Positions 27,610 to 40,600 of a DNA stretch of 64,000 nucleotides are shown here, in pieces. Source of the stretch: Pseudorasbora parva (Eukaryota > Chordata > Actinopteri > Cypriniformes > Gobionidae); the NCBI RefSeq assembly GCF_024679245.1, contig NC_090195.1, positions 1,124,365 through 1,188,364 of the forward strand, in the 5' to 3' direction. The notes under the pieces are model-generated. The model ran no database searches. It was not told the origin of the DNA and saw only the letters and a program-made list of their open reading frames with translations. The first letter of the stretch is position 1, and every line of letters begins with the position of its first letter. Both the position numbers and the translations under genes were made by a program.

Positions 27610-30600
27610 CATCAATCAATTATAATAATTAATGCGCAGAATAAAGGGGCGGGGCCTGGTTGAGTTAGTTAGTCGTGTGTTGACACTGCCGGTTATGGTA
27701 ATGGTCGGGGCATTTCCCAAACACCAATCACAACACATCGCTGTAGCCGACCAATCAGAGCACAGTGTGCTTTCAGAAGGCGGAGCTTCATAGAGACCGG
27801 AACTAAACAGAGTTACTGACAGACTGGGAAGAGAGGAGCCGCAACAATGGAGAATATGAGGAATAATCAGCATCTGATCTGTTTTCCAGCACAAGTAGAC
27901 GTCCTGACGGCCGCTCTGAGAGCCACGGCACTGGACCCGGGACTGGAAGACGCTTTCCTTGAGCCCCGAGCCGCCCAATCAAACCCCTTCAGCTCCTCTG
28001 GGCTCCTGTCAGAAAACACACAGGTGAGCACCACACACACACACACACAGGTGTGTGGTGAGTTTGAGCACCACACACCTGTGGTTGTTCTTCGTACTCC
28101 GTACATTCACCCAAAAATGATTAATTCTGTCATTAATTCCTCCTGTGGTTGGCCAGCCGTCAGACCTCCGCTCATCTTCACACACAGATGAAGATATTAG
28201 TGTTGAAATCCGATGGCTCAGACAGGCCTTCATTGACACCAATGTCATTTCCTCTCTCAAGACCCATAAAGGCACTAAAGACGTCAGACGACGTTCCTTC
28301 TAGTGGCCAGTCGATGAACTGCAGTTCACATTACTTCAGTATCGGCTTCAGGAGAGATCGCGGAAGGAGCCGCTTGGTTTATTTGGCATCTTTATTTCAA
28401 ACGACCCGACCGACCGCGACCCGAATATCATTCAAAATATTTTTGGGATGACTCGTAACTGCTCATTTTGGATCAGCTTGCACATCACTGTTAGGCACAT
28501 ATGAAGAACAGACACCTGAGCTCCTGCTGATGCTCTGTCATTATGCTTCATATATTATCAGGTGTCATTATGCTTCATATATTATCAAATGTCTTTATGC
28601 TTCATATATTATCGAATGTTATTATGCTTCATATATTATCAAATGTCTTTATGCTTCATATGTTGTGTTTTTCAGAGGCGTGGTTCTGCGCGTGAGGACG
28701 ATGACTCCGACCTGAGCGATGGCGGTGTGAATCCTGAAGACGAGAGGAAGTCCAAACAGCAGGTGAGTTTGATCATCCCATCGTGAGCTCAATCCCATGA
28801 TGCTCTCCTCTGACGCTTGTGCCGCCCGCTTCAGGATGTGGTTCCTCAGGCGTTACTGGACCAGTACCTGTCCATGACGGACCCGTCTCGCGCTCAGACG
28901 GTGGATATGGAGATCGCCAAGCATTGTGCCTTCAGTCTGCCTGGCGTGGCGCTGACCTTAGGACGGCAAAACTGGCACTGTCTGCGAGATACATACGAGA
29001 CACTGGCCTCCGACATGCAGGTGAGCTTCTAATCATTCCCAGAATACAGAAAGTACGATGGTCGTCCCACCTTACTGCCACACTGCAAAAAATGCTTTTC
29101 TTACTTAGGATTTTTGTCTTGTTTCTAGTCTAAATATCTAAAAAATTACATTAAGAAACCTTTACTAGACAAGCAAAAAACTCTTGTTTTGGAAAAAAAT
29201 TACATATAATAGATAAATAATCTAATATCTAAGAAATAATGTTTAATAAAGTTTTTTCTTAAAATAAGATAAATAATCTGCCAATAGGATAAGTAAAATA
29301 ATCTGCCAATAGGATAAGTAAAATAATCTGCCAATAGGATAAGTAAAATAATCTGCCAATAGGATAAGTAAAATAATCTGCCAATAGGATAAGTAAAATA
29401 ATCTGCCAATAGGATAAGTAAAATAATCTGCCAATAGGATAAAGTAAAATAATCTGCCAATAGGATAAAGTAAAATAATCTGCCAATAGGATAAGTAAAA
29501 TAATCTGCCAATAGGATAAGTAAAATAATCTGCCAATAGGATAAAGTAAAATAATCTGCCAATAGGATAAAGTAAAATTATCTGCCAATAGGATAAAGTA
29601 AAATAATCTGCCAATAGGATAAGTAAAATAATCTGCCAATAGGATAAAGTAAAATAATCTGCCAATAGGATAAGTAAAATAATCTGCCAATAGGATAAAG
29701 TAAAATAATCTGCCAATAGGATAAGTAAAATAATCTGCCAATAGGATAAAGTAAAATAATCTGCCAATAGGATAAGTAAAATAATCTGCCAATAGGATAA
29801 GTAAAATAATCTGCCAATAGGATAAAGTAAAATAATCTGCCAATAGGATAAGTAAAATAATCTGCCAATAGGATAAAGTAAAATAATCTGCCAATAGGAT
29901 AAGTAAAATAATCTGCCAATAGGATAAAGTAAAATAATCTGCCAATAGGATAAGTAAAATAATCTGCCAATAGGATAAAGTAAAATAATCTGCCAATAGG
30001 ATAAAGTAAAATTATCTGCCAATAGGATAAAGTAAAATAATCTGCCAATAGGATAAGTAAAATAATCTGCCAATAGGATAAGTAAAATAATCTGCCAATA
30101 GGATAAAGTAAAATAATCTGCCAATAGGATAAGTAAAATAATCTGCCAATAGGATAAAGTAAAATAATCTGCCAATAGGATAAAGTAAAATAATCTGCCA
30201 ATAGGATAAGTAAAATAATCTGCCAATAGGATAAAGTAAAATAATCTGCCAATAGGATAAAGTAAAATAATCTGCCAATAGGATAAGTAAAATAATCTGC
30301 CAATAGGATAAGTAAAATAATCTGCCAATAGGATAAGTAAAATAATCTGCCAATAGGATAAGTAAAATAATCTGCCAATAGGATAAGTAAAATAATCTGC
30401 CAATAGGATAAAGTAAAATAATCTGCCAATAGGATAAGTAAAATAATCTGCCAATAGGATAAAGTAAAATAATCTGCCAATAGGATAAAGTAAAATAATC
30501 TGCCAATAGGATAAGTAAAATAATCTGCCAATAGGATAAGTAAAATAATCTGCCAATAGGATAAAGTAAAATAATCTGCCAATAGGATAAAGTAAAATAA

Positions 30601-33600
30601 TCTGCCAATAGGATAAGTAAAATAATCTGCCAATAGGATAAGTAAAATAATCTGCCAATAGGATAAGTAAAATAATCTGCCAATAGGATAAGTAAAATAA
30701 TCTGCCAATAGGATAAGTAAAATAATCTGCCAATAGGATAAAGTAAAATAATCTGCCAATAGGATAAGTAAAATAATCTGCCAATAGGATAAAGTAAAAT
30801 AATCTGCCAATAGGATAAGTAAAATAATCTGCCAATAGGATAAGTAAAATAATCTGCCAATAGGATAAGTAAAATAATCTGCCAATAGGATAAAGTAAAA
30901 TAATCTGCCAATAGGATAAGTAAAATAATCTGCCAATAGGATAAAGTAAAATAATCTGCCAATAGGATAAGTAAAATAATCTGCCAATAGGATAAGTAAA
31001 ATAATCTGCCAATAGGATAAAGTAAAATAATCTGCCAATAGGATAAGTAAAATAATCTGCCAATAGGATAAGTAAAATAATCTGCCAATAGGATAAGTAA
31101 AATAATCTGCCAATAGGATAAGTAAAATAATCTGCCAATAGGATCAATAAAATAATCTGCCAATAGGATAAGTAAAATAATCTGCCAATAGGATAAGTAA
31201 AATAATCTGCCAATAGGATAAGTAAAATAATCTGCCAATAGGATGAGTAAAATAATCTGCCAATAGGATGAGTAAAATAATCTGCCAATAGGATAAGTAA
31301 AATAATCTGCCAATAGGATAAGTAAAATAATCTGCCAATAGGATAAAGTAAAATAATCTGCCAATAGGATAAGTAAAATAATCTGCCAATAGGATAAGTA
31401 AAATAATCTGCCAATAGGATGAGTAAAATAATCTGCCAATAGGATAAGTAAAATAATCTGCCAATAGGATAAGTAAAATAATCTGCCAATAGGATAAGTA
31501 AAATAATCTGCCAATAGGATGAGTAAAATAATCTGCCAATAGGATAAGTAAAATAATCTGCCAATAGGATGAGTAAAATAATCTGCCAATAGGATGAGTA
31601 AAATAATCTGCCAATAGGATAAAGTAAAATAATCTGCCAATAGGATAAGTAAAATAATCTGCCAATAGGATAAAGTAAAATAATCTGCCAATAGGATAAA
31701 GTAAAATAATCTGCCAATAGGATAAGTAAAATAATCTGCCAATAGGATAAGTAAAATAATCTGCCAATAGGATAAGTAAAATAATCTGCCAATAGGATAA
31801 GTAAAATAATCTGCCAATAGGATAAAGTAAAATAATCTGCCAATAGGATAAAGTAAAATAATCTGCCAATAGGATAAAGTAAAATAATCTGCCAATAGGA
31901 TAAAGTAAAATAATCTGCCAATAGGATAAGTAAAAATGTACGAATTAAGATTATTTTTCTCACCCCATTGGCAGATTATTTATCTTATTTTAAGCAAAAA
32001 CTCTCTTCATTTAGAGTTATTTTTTCCCAAAACAAGACAATTACTTTTGCTTTTCTAGTAAATACTTTGTTTTAATAATTTTTAGATGTTTGGACTAGAA
32101 ACAAGACAAAAATACTACCGTATTTTCCGCACTATAAGGCGCACTTAAACGCCTTTAATTTTCTCCAAAAACGACAGTGCTCTTTATAATCCGGAGCGCC
32201 TTATATGCGGATCAAGGCGCTTTATCAGAATGTTTCAGTATGAAAAAGATCACACTAGTGCTGCAACGACGCGTCGACGTCATCGATGACGTCGACTACG
32301 GAAATACGTCGACGTTCGTGAAATGCGTCGATGCGTCGTGTCAGACGTTCATCTCGCGTAATGTTGGCTTCTGCTCCTGGTTCTATCACAAAAACCTAGA
32401 CCGCGAATATCAAAAGTATGGGAATACTTTAAACAGAGGCCAAACAGTGTTTCCCACACATTTTGTGGCGGACTGCCACATAATCAATAACGGGCGCCAC
32501 ATTCGTCATTCATTCATTTTTACGCTATTTAAAAGACGCACGCATATTCGTTTAGCTGCATTTCCTTAAGTTCTCTCTCCGCCCTTTTGCGCGTCTCTTA
32601 CTCACTCACACACACGCGTTGCATTCGACCGTAAAACAAGTTTTATTGCATTTTGGCGCATTTAGTATGACAGCTTTTAAAACCAGAGCAGTTGAATAAC
32701 AGAGTCGCGACACGCCTTCATCACGCGGCAGCGCGCGGTCACGGCGCTCATATAATTCTAAACAAACCAGCGCGGTGTCAATCAATACAGACCAGTGTTT
32801 CCCAACCGGGATCCCGAGCAAAAGGTGCCGGAACGCACTTACACTTCGGTTCATCTCGCATCTGATGACGCATCTTTAATATGGGTTGTAACTTGGAAAT
32901 AATGCTGTATGTATGTTTCTGTCGATGGATACACGTGCTGACTCCTCAGGTACACTACAACAACAGCGATAATAAAAGAAAAACGTGGGCAAAACGGTCT
33001 CTCTTAGTAAACTTTATAAAACGCATGCGAGTGCTGCTGTACGTCCGAATATGAGCAGTCATTTTCACCGTCATCACCCCCGTGTAGCCAGGAGACGCGA
33101 ATGAGAAGATCTGTCTCTGTGCACTCGTCCCAAAGCGCGCAAATATTGAGTTATCTTTCACATCCTGTGCTTAAACGGACAAACTCACAAAAAGTATGTC
33201 AAACTGTCATAGCCTTCTCTATGCCTTAAGTGAACTTTATACAGAAAATACGACGACTATCCGTGGGTCTTAAAGGGGCAGTAGCCTTCACTGCTGTCTG
33301 TTTAATTTCAAACAAAAGATAAAGACATCACTCACTGCTCCTGACTGAATAGCTTTTGTAAGTTTAATAAGGATTATTATTTTTTAATTTTAAACAGTTA
33401 AATGTGTGGTTATTTTACTTTTGATTACTTCATTCCCTTTCTCTACCTAAAAACTAATGTTGGACCCACCTGAAAAGCATTGTTTATTTTATTCTCATCT
33501 TTGCTCAATAGTATTTATTTGTGCTGCTGCTTCTATTTAAGTTATCTGTTCTTATTTTCTTTATTTTCATTTGACAGTAGTCCTTTTTCCCCTGAACATA

Positions 33601-34581
33601 GCAAATACCGAACTGTACTGAAACGTGAACCTAAAACCGTGATACAAAGTGAACTGTGAGCGATCTGTACCGTTACACCTCTAGCGTAACTTATGCGAGG
33701 GGGTGCCACAGAATTTTTACAAATTTCAAAGGGTAAAAAAATAAATCGTTAGATTAATCGACTAATCGGAAAAAATAATCGTTAGATTAGTCGACAGAAA
33801 AAATAATCGTTAGTTGCAGCTCTAGATCACACATTAAAACAGCAATCACGATATATGGATCACAGCGGTTGATTTCTGTGTGTGTGTGTGTGTGTGTCAG
33901 TGGAAGGTGCGGCGGACGCTGGCGTTCTCCATCCACGAGCTGGCTCTGATCCTGGGCGATCAGCTGACGGCGGCTCATCTCGTGCCCATCTTCAACAGCT
34001 TCCTGAAGGACCTGGACGAGGTGCGCATCGGCGTCCTCAAGCACCTCTACGACTTCCTCAAGGTCCGCAGTGTGTGTGTGTGATGTCGTCATGTGCTCTT
34101 CATCACTGTGTGTGTATTATGATGATGATGTCATGTGAAAGAAAGTGAAAGAAAGGGTGTGTGTGTGTGATGTCACATGCTCTTCATCACTCAGTGTGTG
34201 TATGATAATGTCACGTGCTCTTCATCAGTGTGTGTGATGGTGATGTCACTTCCTCTTCCAGCTGCTGCATCAGGACACGAGGAGGAAGTATCTGTACCAG
34301 CTGCAGGAGTTCCTGGTGACGGACAACAGCCGCAACTGGAGGTTTCGCTGCGAGCTGGCCGAGTACGAGTCCTTCAGACGAGTGTGTGTGTGTGTGTGTG
34401 TGAGGAGACGTGTCTGATGATGTCATGTCTCACTGCGTGTGTGTGTGTGACAGGCAGCTGGTGCTTCTGCTGGAGCTGTACAGTGCGCAGGACGTCCATG
34501 ATTACCTGAGACCGCTGGCCTTCTGTCTCTGCACTGACCGTGTGTCGTCTGTTCGCTGGACGTCCTACAGACTGGTACTGA

Positions 34582-34638
<57 letters not shown>

Positions 34639-37600
34639 CTCACTCTCTGCCTTTCTTTCACTTTCACTTTTTCTCTTTATTTTATTTTACTTTCTCTTTT
34701 ACTTAAAGCTACACTGTGTGATATTTTCCCCCATCTAGTGGTGAAACGGTATATGACCATCCAGTGAATAATAGTTTCTGCTCCTCTCAATTTCGATTTC
34801 GTTTCAACTCCTACGGGGGCCGATTTAGTCATGGCTTCCAGTTCGACCTCTTCGGTGAGTGTTGCGTCAACTCAAGTGATGAGGTAATTTTTGAAATCTA
34901 TTATAATTTGCAGTTATTTAATTTACCAAATGATCTATGATCAAATTAATCTATGTAAAATAAATAATAGTTTTACGTTTTCGTTATTTTTAACATTTCA
35001 TTGCTAACATCAGCTATCAGGTTCCCAGACGAATGCAAGCTAATCTTAGTAAAGTAACTTTTATCAGTGCTGTCGTTATTCTGTATATTGTACGACATCA
35101 CTAGCGTAAGGCAAACAAATTATAATCCAATTAAAATATTAATCTCATGTTATCCGTCATAGAACACGGATTTATGTTATAAGGTAAACAATACTTTTTC
35201 ATCATTGACGCGAGGAAAACTATCCTAGACGTCGTTCTAGTGTTATGCACAGCACACCATGATATAATTAGACAAGCAACAATAAAACTTCCAATATACA
35301 CAAATAGGCTGAATTAATATTACCTGTCGAGAAGAACGCAGGCAACGTCGGCGTTCTTTTTAAAATCGTTGCTCCTCATGAGCTCTTTCCATCTTGGAAA
35401 GGCCACTCCAATATTTACTTTTGTCTTGTTGATTTGCCCGTCGCGTTGCCGTCTTAATTCTCTTTTCCGTTTCCTTGGCGACTCTGATACATACCCCGCA
35501 ATGTTACTAGGTCCCCGACCGGGGTCGAATTCGGTAATCAATCCCGGGACGTGGTTGCTTTCACACAGAAGGCGACCCGGCAATGCTCCGGGAATATTGC
35601 GGGTCCGACGTGCAGTGTGAAAGGGGCTTAAGAGTGATCCTCCATCATCATATAGCAGCCTCAAGCAATCCTCCTCTTCACATTCAACACACCGCCATCG
35701 AGTGTAAAAACGCGAAAAGCGAAGCTTGAATTTACGGGTATGTCCCTCTTTGGCTACTGTACTTTCAAGATGGAGGAGCAACATGGCGACCGCCATCCGA
35801 ACCCTCAACACGTATGTGTTTTCAATGGTATATTATAAAATTACGAGAATACATTATTAGTTGAAAGAAGTAAATATACATTAATGAGCACATATATTTG
35901 TGAAAGAACTAAGTGATTTTAGCTAAGAATAAACTAAAAAAGTTACACAGTGTAGCTTTAATTAAATTTTTTTATTTTTTTTTGTTTTTATTATTTAATT
36001 TGTATTTCTTTTTTTATATTTCTTAGTCCACCCCCCCCCCCCCTTTTCCATTTTTATATTTTTCTTTGTTTTTTTCTTTCTGATTTGCCTGGTTATTTGG
36101 CATGAGGCTGTACTGATGTTTGAGTAGTTCTCCCGAATGAGTATTTTTGGTTCTACTGATTCGCCCCGGGTGAGTCGCCTCGCCCCCGGGTGAGTCGCCT
36201 CGCCCCCGGGTGAGTCGCCTCGCCCCCGGGTGAGTCGCCTCGCCCCCCGGGTGAGTCGCCTCGCCCCCCGGGTGAGTCGCCTCGCCCCCCGGGTGAGTCG
36301 CCTCGCCCCCGGGTGAGTCGCCTCGCCCCCGGGTGAGTCGCCTCGCCCCCGGGTGAGTCGCCCCCGTGTGAGTCGCCCCCGTGTGAGTCGCCCCCGTGTG
36401 AGTCGCCCCCGGGTGAGTCGCTCTGAATCGTCTCTGTTGGTAGGTCAGTGAGATCATCAGGAAGCTGTCGTCCTGCTCGTCTCTATTGGTCAGTTTTCTG
36501 GCAGAGCTGGTGGAGAAGTTTTGTCACTGTCAGAAGTGGTCGGGCCGGCAGGCGTTCGCCTTCGTGTGTCAGGTGAGGCTCTTCTTCCTCCTCCCCCTCT
36601 ACCTCTTCTTCCTCCTCCTCTTCTTCCTCCTCCTCCTCTTCCTCCTCTACCTCTTCCTCCTCCACTACCTCTTCCTCCTCCTCTTCTTCCTCCTCCTCCT
36701 CTTCTTCCTCCTCCTCTTCTTCCTCCTCCTCTACCTCTTCTTCCTCCTCCTCTACCTCTTCCTCCTCTACCTCTTCCTCCTCCTCTTCTTCCTCCTCCTC
36801 TTCTTCCTCCTCCTCTACCTCTTCCTCCTCCTCTTCTTCCTCCTCCTCTTCATCAGTGTTGTCCTGAATCTGCTGTGTGTTGTCAGTTGTCTGTAGAGGA
36901 GGAGTGTCTGACCCTGGATCAGTTCTCTGAGCATCTTCTCCATCCGCTGCTCCAGCTGGCGTCGGATCCCGTTCCTAACGTGCGAGTCCTGCTGGCCAAA
37001 ACCCTGCGGCAGACGCTTCTGGAGCGAGGTGTGTGTGTGTGTGTGTGTGCATGTGTCCAGTAGAGCTCTTCCTGTGTGTTTACGGTGTGTGTCCAGTAGA
37101 GCTCTTCCTGTGTGTTTACGGTGTGTGTCGTGTGTCCAGTAGAGCTCTTCCTGTGTGTTTACGGTGTGTGTCGTGTGTCCAGTAGAGCTCTTCCTGTGTG
37201 TTTACGGTGTGTGTCGTGTGTCCAGTAGAGCTCTTCCTGTGTGTTTACGGTGTGTGTTGTGTGTCCGGTAGAGCTCTTCCTGTGTGTTTACGGTGTGTGT
37301 CATGTGTCCAGTAGAGCTCTTCCTGTGTGTTTACGGTGTGTGTCGTGTGTCCAGTAGAGCTCTTCCTGTGTGTTTACGGTGTGTGTCGTGTGTCCAGTAG
37401 AGCTCTTCCTGTGTGTTTACGGTGTGTGTCGTGTGTCCAGTAGAGCGCTTCCTGTGTGTTTACGGTGTGTGTCGTGTGTCCAGTAGAGCTCTTCCTGTGT
37501 GTTTACGGTGTGTGTCGTGTGTCCAGTAGAGCTCTTCCTGTGTGTTTATGGTGTGTGTCGTGTGTCCAGTAGAGTGCTTCCTGTGTGTTTACGGTGTGTG

Positions 37601-40600
37601 TCGTGTGTCCAGTAGAGCTCTTCCTGTGTGTTTACGGTGTGTGTCGTGTGTCCAGTAGAGCTCTTCCTGTGTGTTTATGGTGTGTGTCGTGTGTCCAGTA
37701 GAGCTCTTCCTGTGTGTTTACGGTGTGTGTCGTGTGTCCAGTAGAGCTCTTCCTGTGTGTTTACGGTGTGTGTCGTGTGTCCAGTAGAGCTCTTCCTGTG
37801 TGTTTACGGTGTGTGTCGTGTGTCCAGTAGAGCTCTTCCTGTGTGTTTACGGTGTGTGTCGTGTGTCCAGTAGAGCTCTTCCTGTGTGTTTACGGTGTGT
37901 GTCGTGTGTCCAGTAGAGCTCTTCCTGTGTGTTTACGGTGTGTGTCGTGTGTCCAGTAGAGCTCTTCCTGTGTGTTTACGGTGTGTGTCCAGTAGAGCTC
38001 TTCCTGTGTGTTTACGGTGTGTGTCGTGTGTCCAGTAGAGCGCTTCCTGTGTGTTTACGGTGTGTGTCGTGTGTCCAGTAGAGCTCTTCCTGTGTGTTTA
38101 CGGTGTGTGTCGTGTGTCCAGTAGAGCTCTTCCTGTGTGTTTACGGTGTGTGTCGTGTGTCCAGTAGAGCTCTTCCTGTGTGTTTACGGTGTGTGTCGTG
38201 TGTCCAGTAGAGCTCTTCCTGTGTGTTTACGGTGTGTGTCGTGTGTCCAGTAGAGCGCTTCCTGTGTGTTTACGGTGTGTGTCGTGTGTCCAGTAGAGCT
38301 CTTCCTGTGTGTTTACGGTGTGTCGTGTGTCCAGTAGAGCTCTTCCTGTGTGTTTACGGTAGAGCTGCAACTAACGATTATTTTTTCTGTCGACTAATCT
38401 AACGATTATTTTTTCGATTAGTCGACTAATCTAACGATTTATTTTTTTAGCCTTTGAAATTTTTCAAAATTCTGTGGCACCCCCTCGCATAAGTTACGCT
38501 AGAGGTGTAACAGTACAGACTGCTCACAGTTCGCTTTGTATCACGGTTTTAGGTTCACGTTTCTGTACAGTTTGGTATTTGCTATGTTCAGGGGAAAAAG
38601 GACTACTGTCAAATGAAAATTAAGAAAATAAGAACAGATAACTTAAATAGAAGCAGCAGCACAAATAAATACTATTGAGCAAAGATGAGAACAAAATAAA
38701 CAATGCTTTTCAGGTAGGTCTAACATTAGTTTTTAGGTAGAGAAATGGAATGAAGTAATCAAAAGTAAAATAACCACACATTTAACTGTTTAAAATTAAA
38801 AAAAATAATCCTTATTAAACTTACAAAAGCTATTCAGTCAGGAGCAGTGAGTGATGTCTTTATCTTTTGTTTGACATTAAACAGAAAGCAGTGAAGGCTA
38901 CTGCCCCTTTAAGACCCACGGATAGTCGTCGTATTTTCTGTATAAAGTTCACTTAAGGCATAGAGTAGGCTATGACAGTTTGACATACTTTTTGTGAGTT
39001 TGTCCGTTTAAGCACAGGATTTGAAAGATAACTCATTATTTGCGCGCTTTGGGACGAGTGCAGAGACAGATCTTCTCATTCGAGTCTCCTTGCTACACGG
39101 GGGTGATGACGGTGAAAATGACTGCTCATATTCGGACGTACGGCAGCACTCGCATGCGTTTTATAAAGTTTACAAAGAGAGACCGTTTTGCCCACGTTTT
39201 TCTTTTATTATCGCTGTTGTTGTAGTGTATACCTGAGGAGTCGGCGCGTGTATCCATCGACAGAAACATACATACAGCATTTTTTCCAAGTTACAACCCA
39301 TATTAAAGGTGTGTCATCAGATGTGAGGTGAACCGCGGTGTGAGTGCGTCCCCGCAACTTTTGCTCGGGATCCCGGTTGGGAAACACTGGTCTGTATTGA
39401 TTGACACCGCGCTGGTTTGTTTAGAATTATATGAGCGCCGTGACCGCGCGCTGCCGCGTGATGAAGGCGTGTCGCGACTCTGTTATTCAACTGCTCTGGT
39501 TTTAAAAGCTATGTCATACTAAATGCGCCAAAATGCAATAAAACTTGTTTTACGGTCGAATGCAACGCGTGTGTGTGTGTGTGTGAGTGAATAAGAGACG
39601 CGCAAAAGGACGGAGAGAGAACTTAAGGAAATGCAGCTAAACGAATATGCGTGCGTCTTTTAAATAGCGTAAAAATGAATGAATGACGAATGTGGCGGCC
39701 GTTATTGATTATGTGGCAGTCCGCCACAAATTAGTCTATGAGTGGGAAACACTGTTTGGCCTCTGTTTAAAGTATTCCCATACTTTTGATATTCGCGGTC
39801 TAGGTTTTTGTGATAGAACCAGGAGCAGAAACCAACATTACGCGAGATGAACGTCTGACACGACGCGTCGACGCATTTCACGAACGTCGACGTATTTCCG
39901 TAGTCGACGTCATCGATGACGTCGACGCGTCGTTGCAGCACTAGTTTACGGTGTGTGTCGTGTGTCCAGTAGAGCTCTTCCTGTGTGTTTACGGTGTGTG
40001 TCGTGTGTCCAGTAGAGCTCTTCCTGTGTGTTTACGGTGTGTGTCGTGTGTCCAGTAGAGCTCTTCCTGTGTGTTTACGGTGTGTGTCGTGTGTCCAGTA
40101 GAGCTCTTCCTGTGTGTTTACGGTGTGTGTCGTGTGTCCAGTAGAGCTCTTCCTGTGTGTTTACGGTGTGTGTCGTGTGTCCAGTAGAGCTCTTCCTGTG
40201 TGTTTACGGTGTGTGTCGTGTGTCCAGTAGAGCGCTTCCTGTGTGTTTACGGTGTGTGTCGTGTGTCCAGTAGAGCTCTTCCTGTGTGTTTACGGTGTGT
40301 GTCCAGTAGAGCTCTTCCTGTGTGTTTATGGTGTGTGTCCAGTAGAGCTCTTCCTGTGTGTTTACGGTGTGTGTCGTGTGTCCAGTAGAGCGCTTCCTGT
40401 GTGTTTACGGTGTGTGTCGTGTGTCCAGTAGAGCTCTTCCTGTGTGTTTACGGTGTGTGTCGTGTGTCCAGTAGAGCTCTTCCTGTGTGTTTACGGTGTG
40501 TGTCGTGTGTCCAGTAGAGCGCTTCCTGTGTGTTTACGGTGTGTGTCGTGTGTCCAGTAGAGCTCTTCCTGTGTGTTTACGGTGTGTGTCCAGTAGAGCT

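Noticed and set aside
29268..31935. CRISPR-like regular array
   Set aside because: The repeats are contiguous with no unique spacers, and the DNA is vertebrate.
29243..31963. 906-codon minus-strand open frame (and 627-, 511-, 245- and 241-codon relatives) with repeating [18 protein letters not shown] peptides
   Set aside because: It is the translation of a 25/26-bp minisatellite that lacks stops in several frames; overlapping frames in all phases and the MITE origin of the array show it is not a gene.
32177..32569. 130-codon frame as a possible transposase exon
   Set aside because: It crosses the boundary between two different elements (at 32256) and shows no recognisable transposase motif.
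36483..37063. Poly-Glu, poly-Leu and poly-Pro frames
   Set aside because: Translations of the intron 18 pyrimidine tract; only the parts overlapping exons 18 and 19 are coding.
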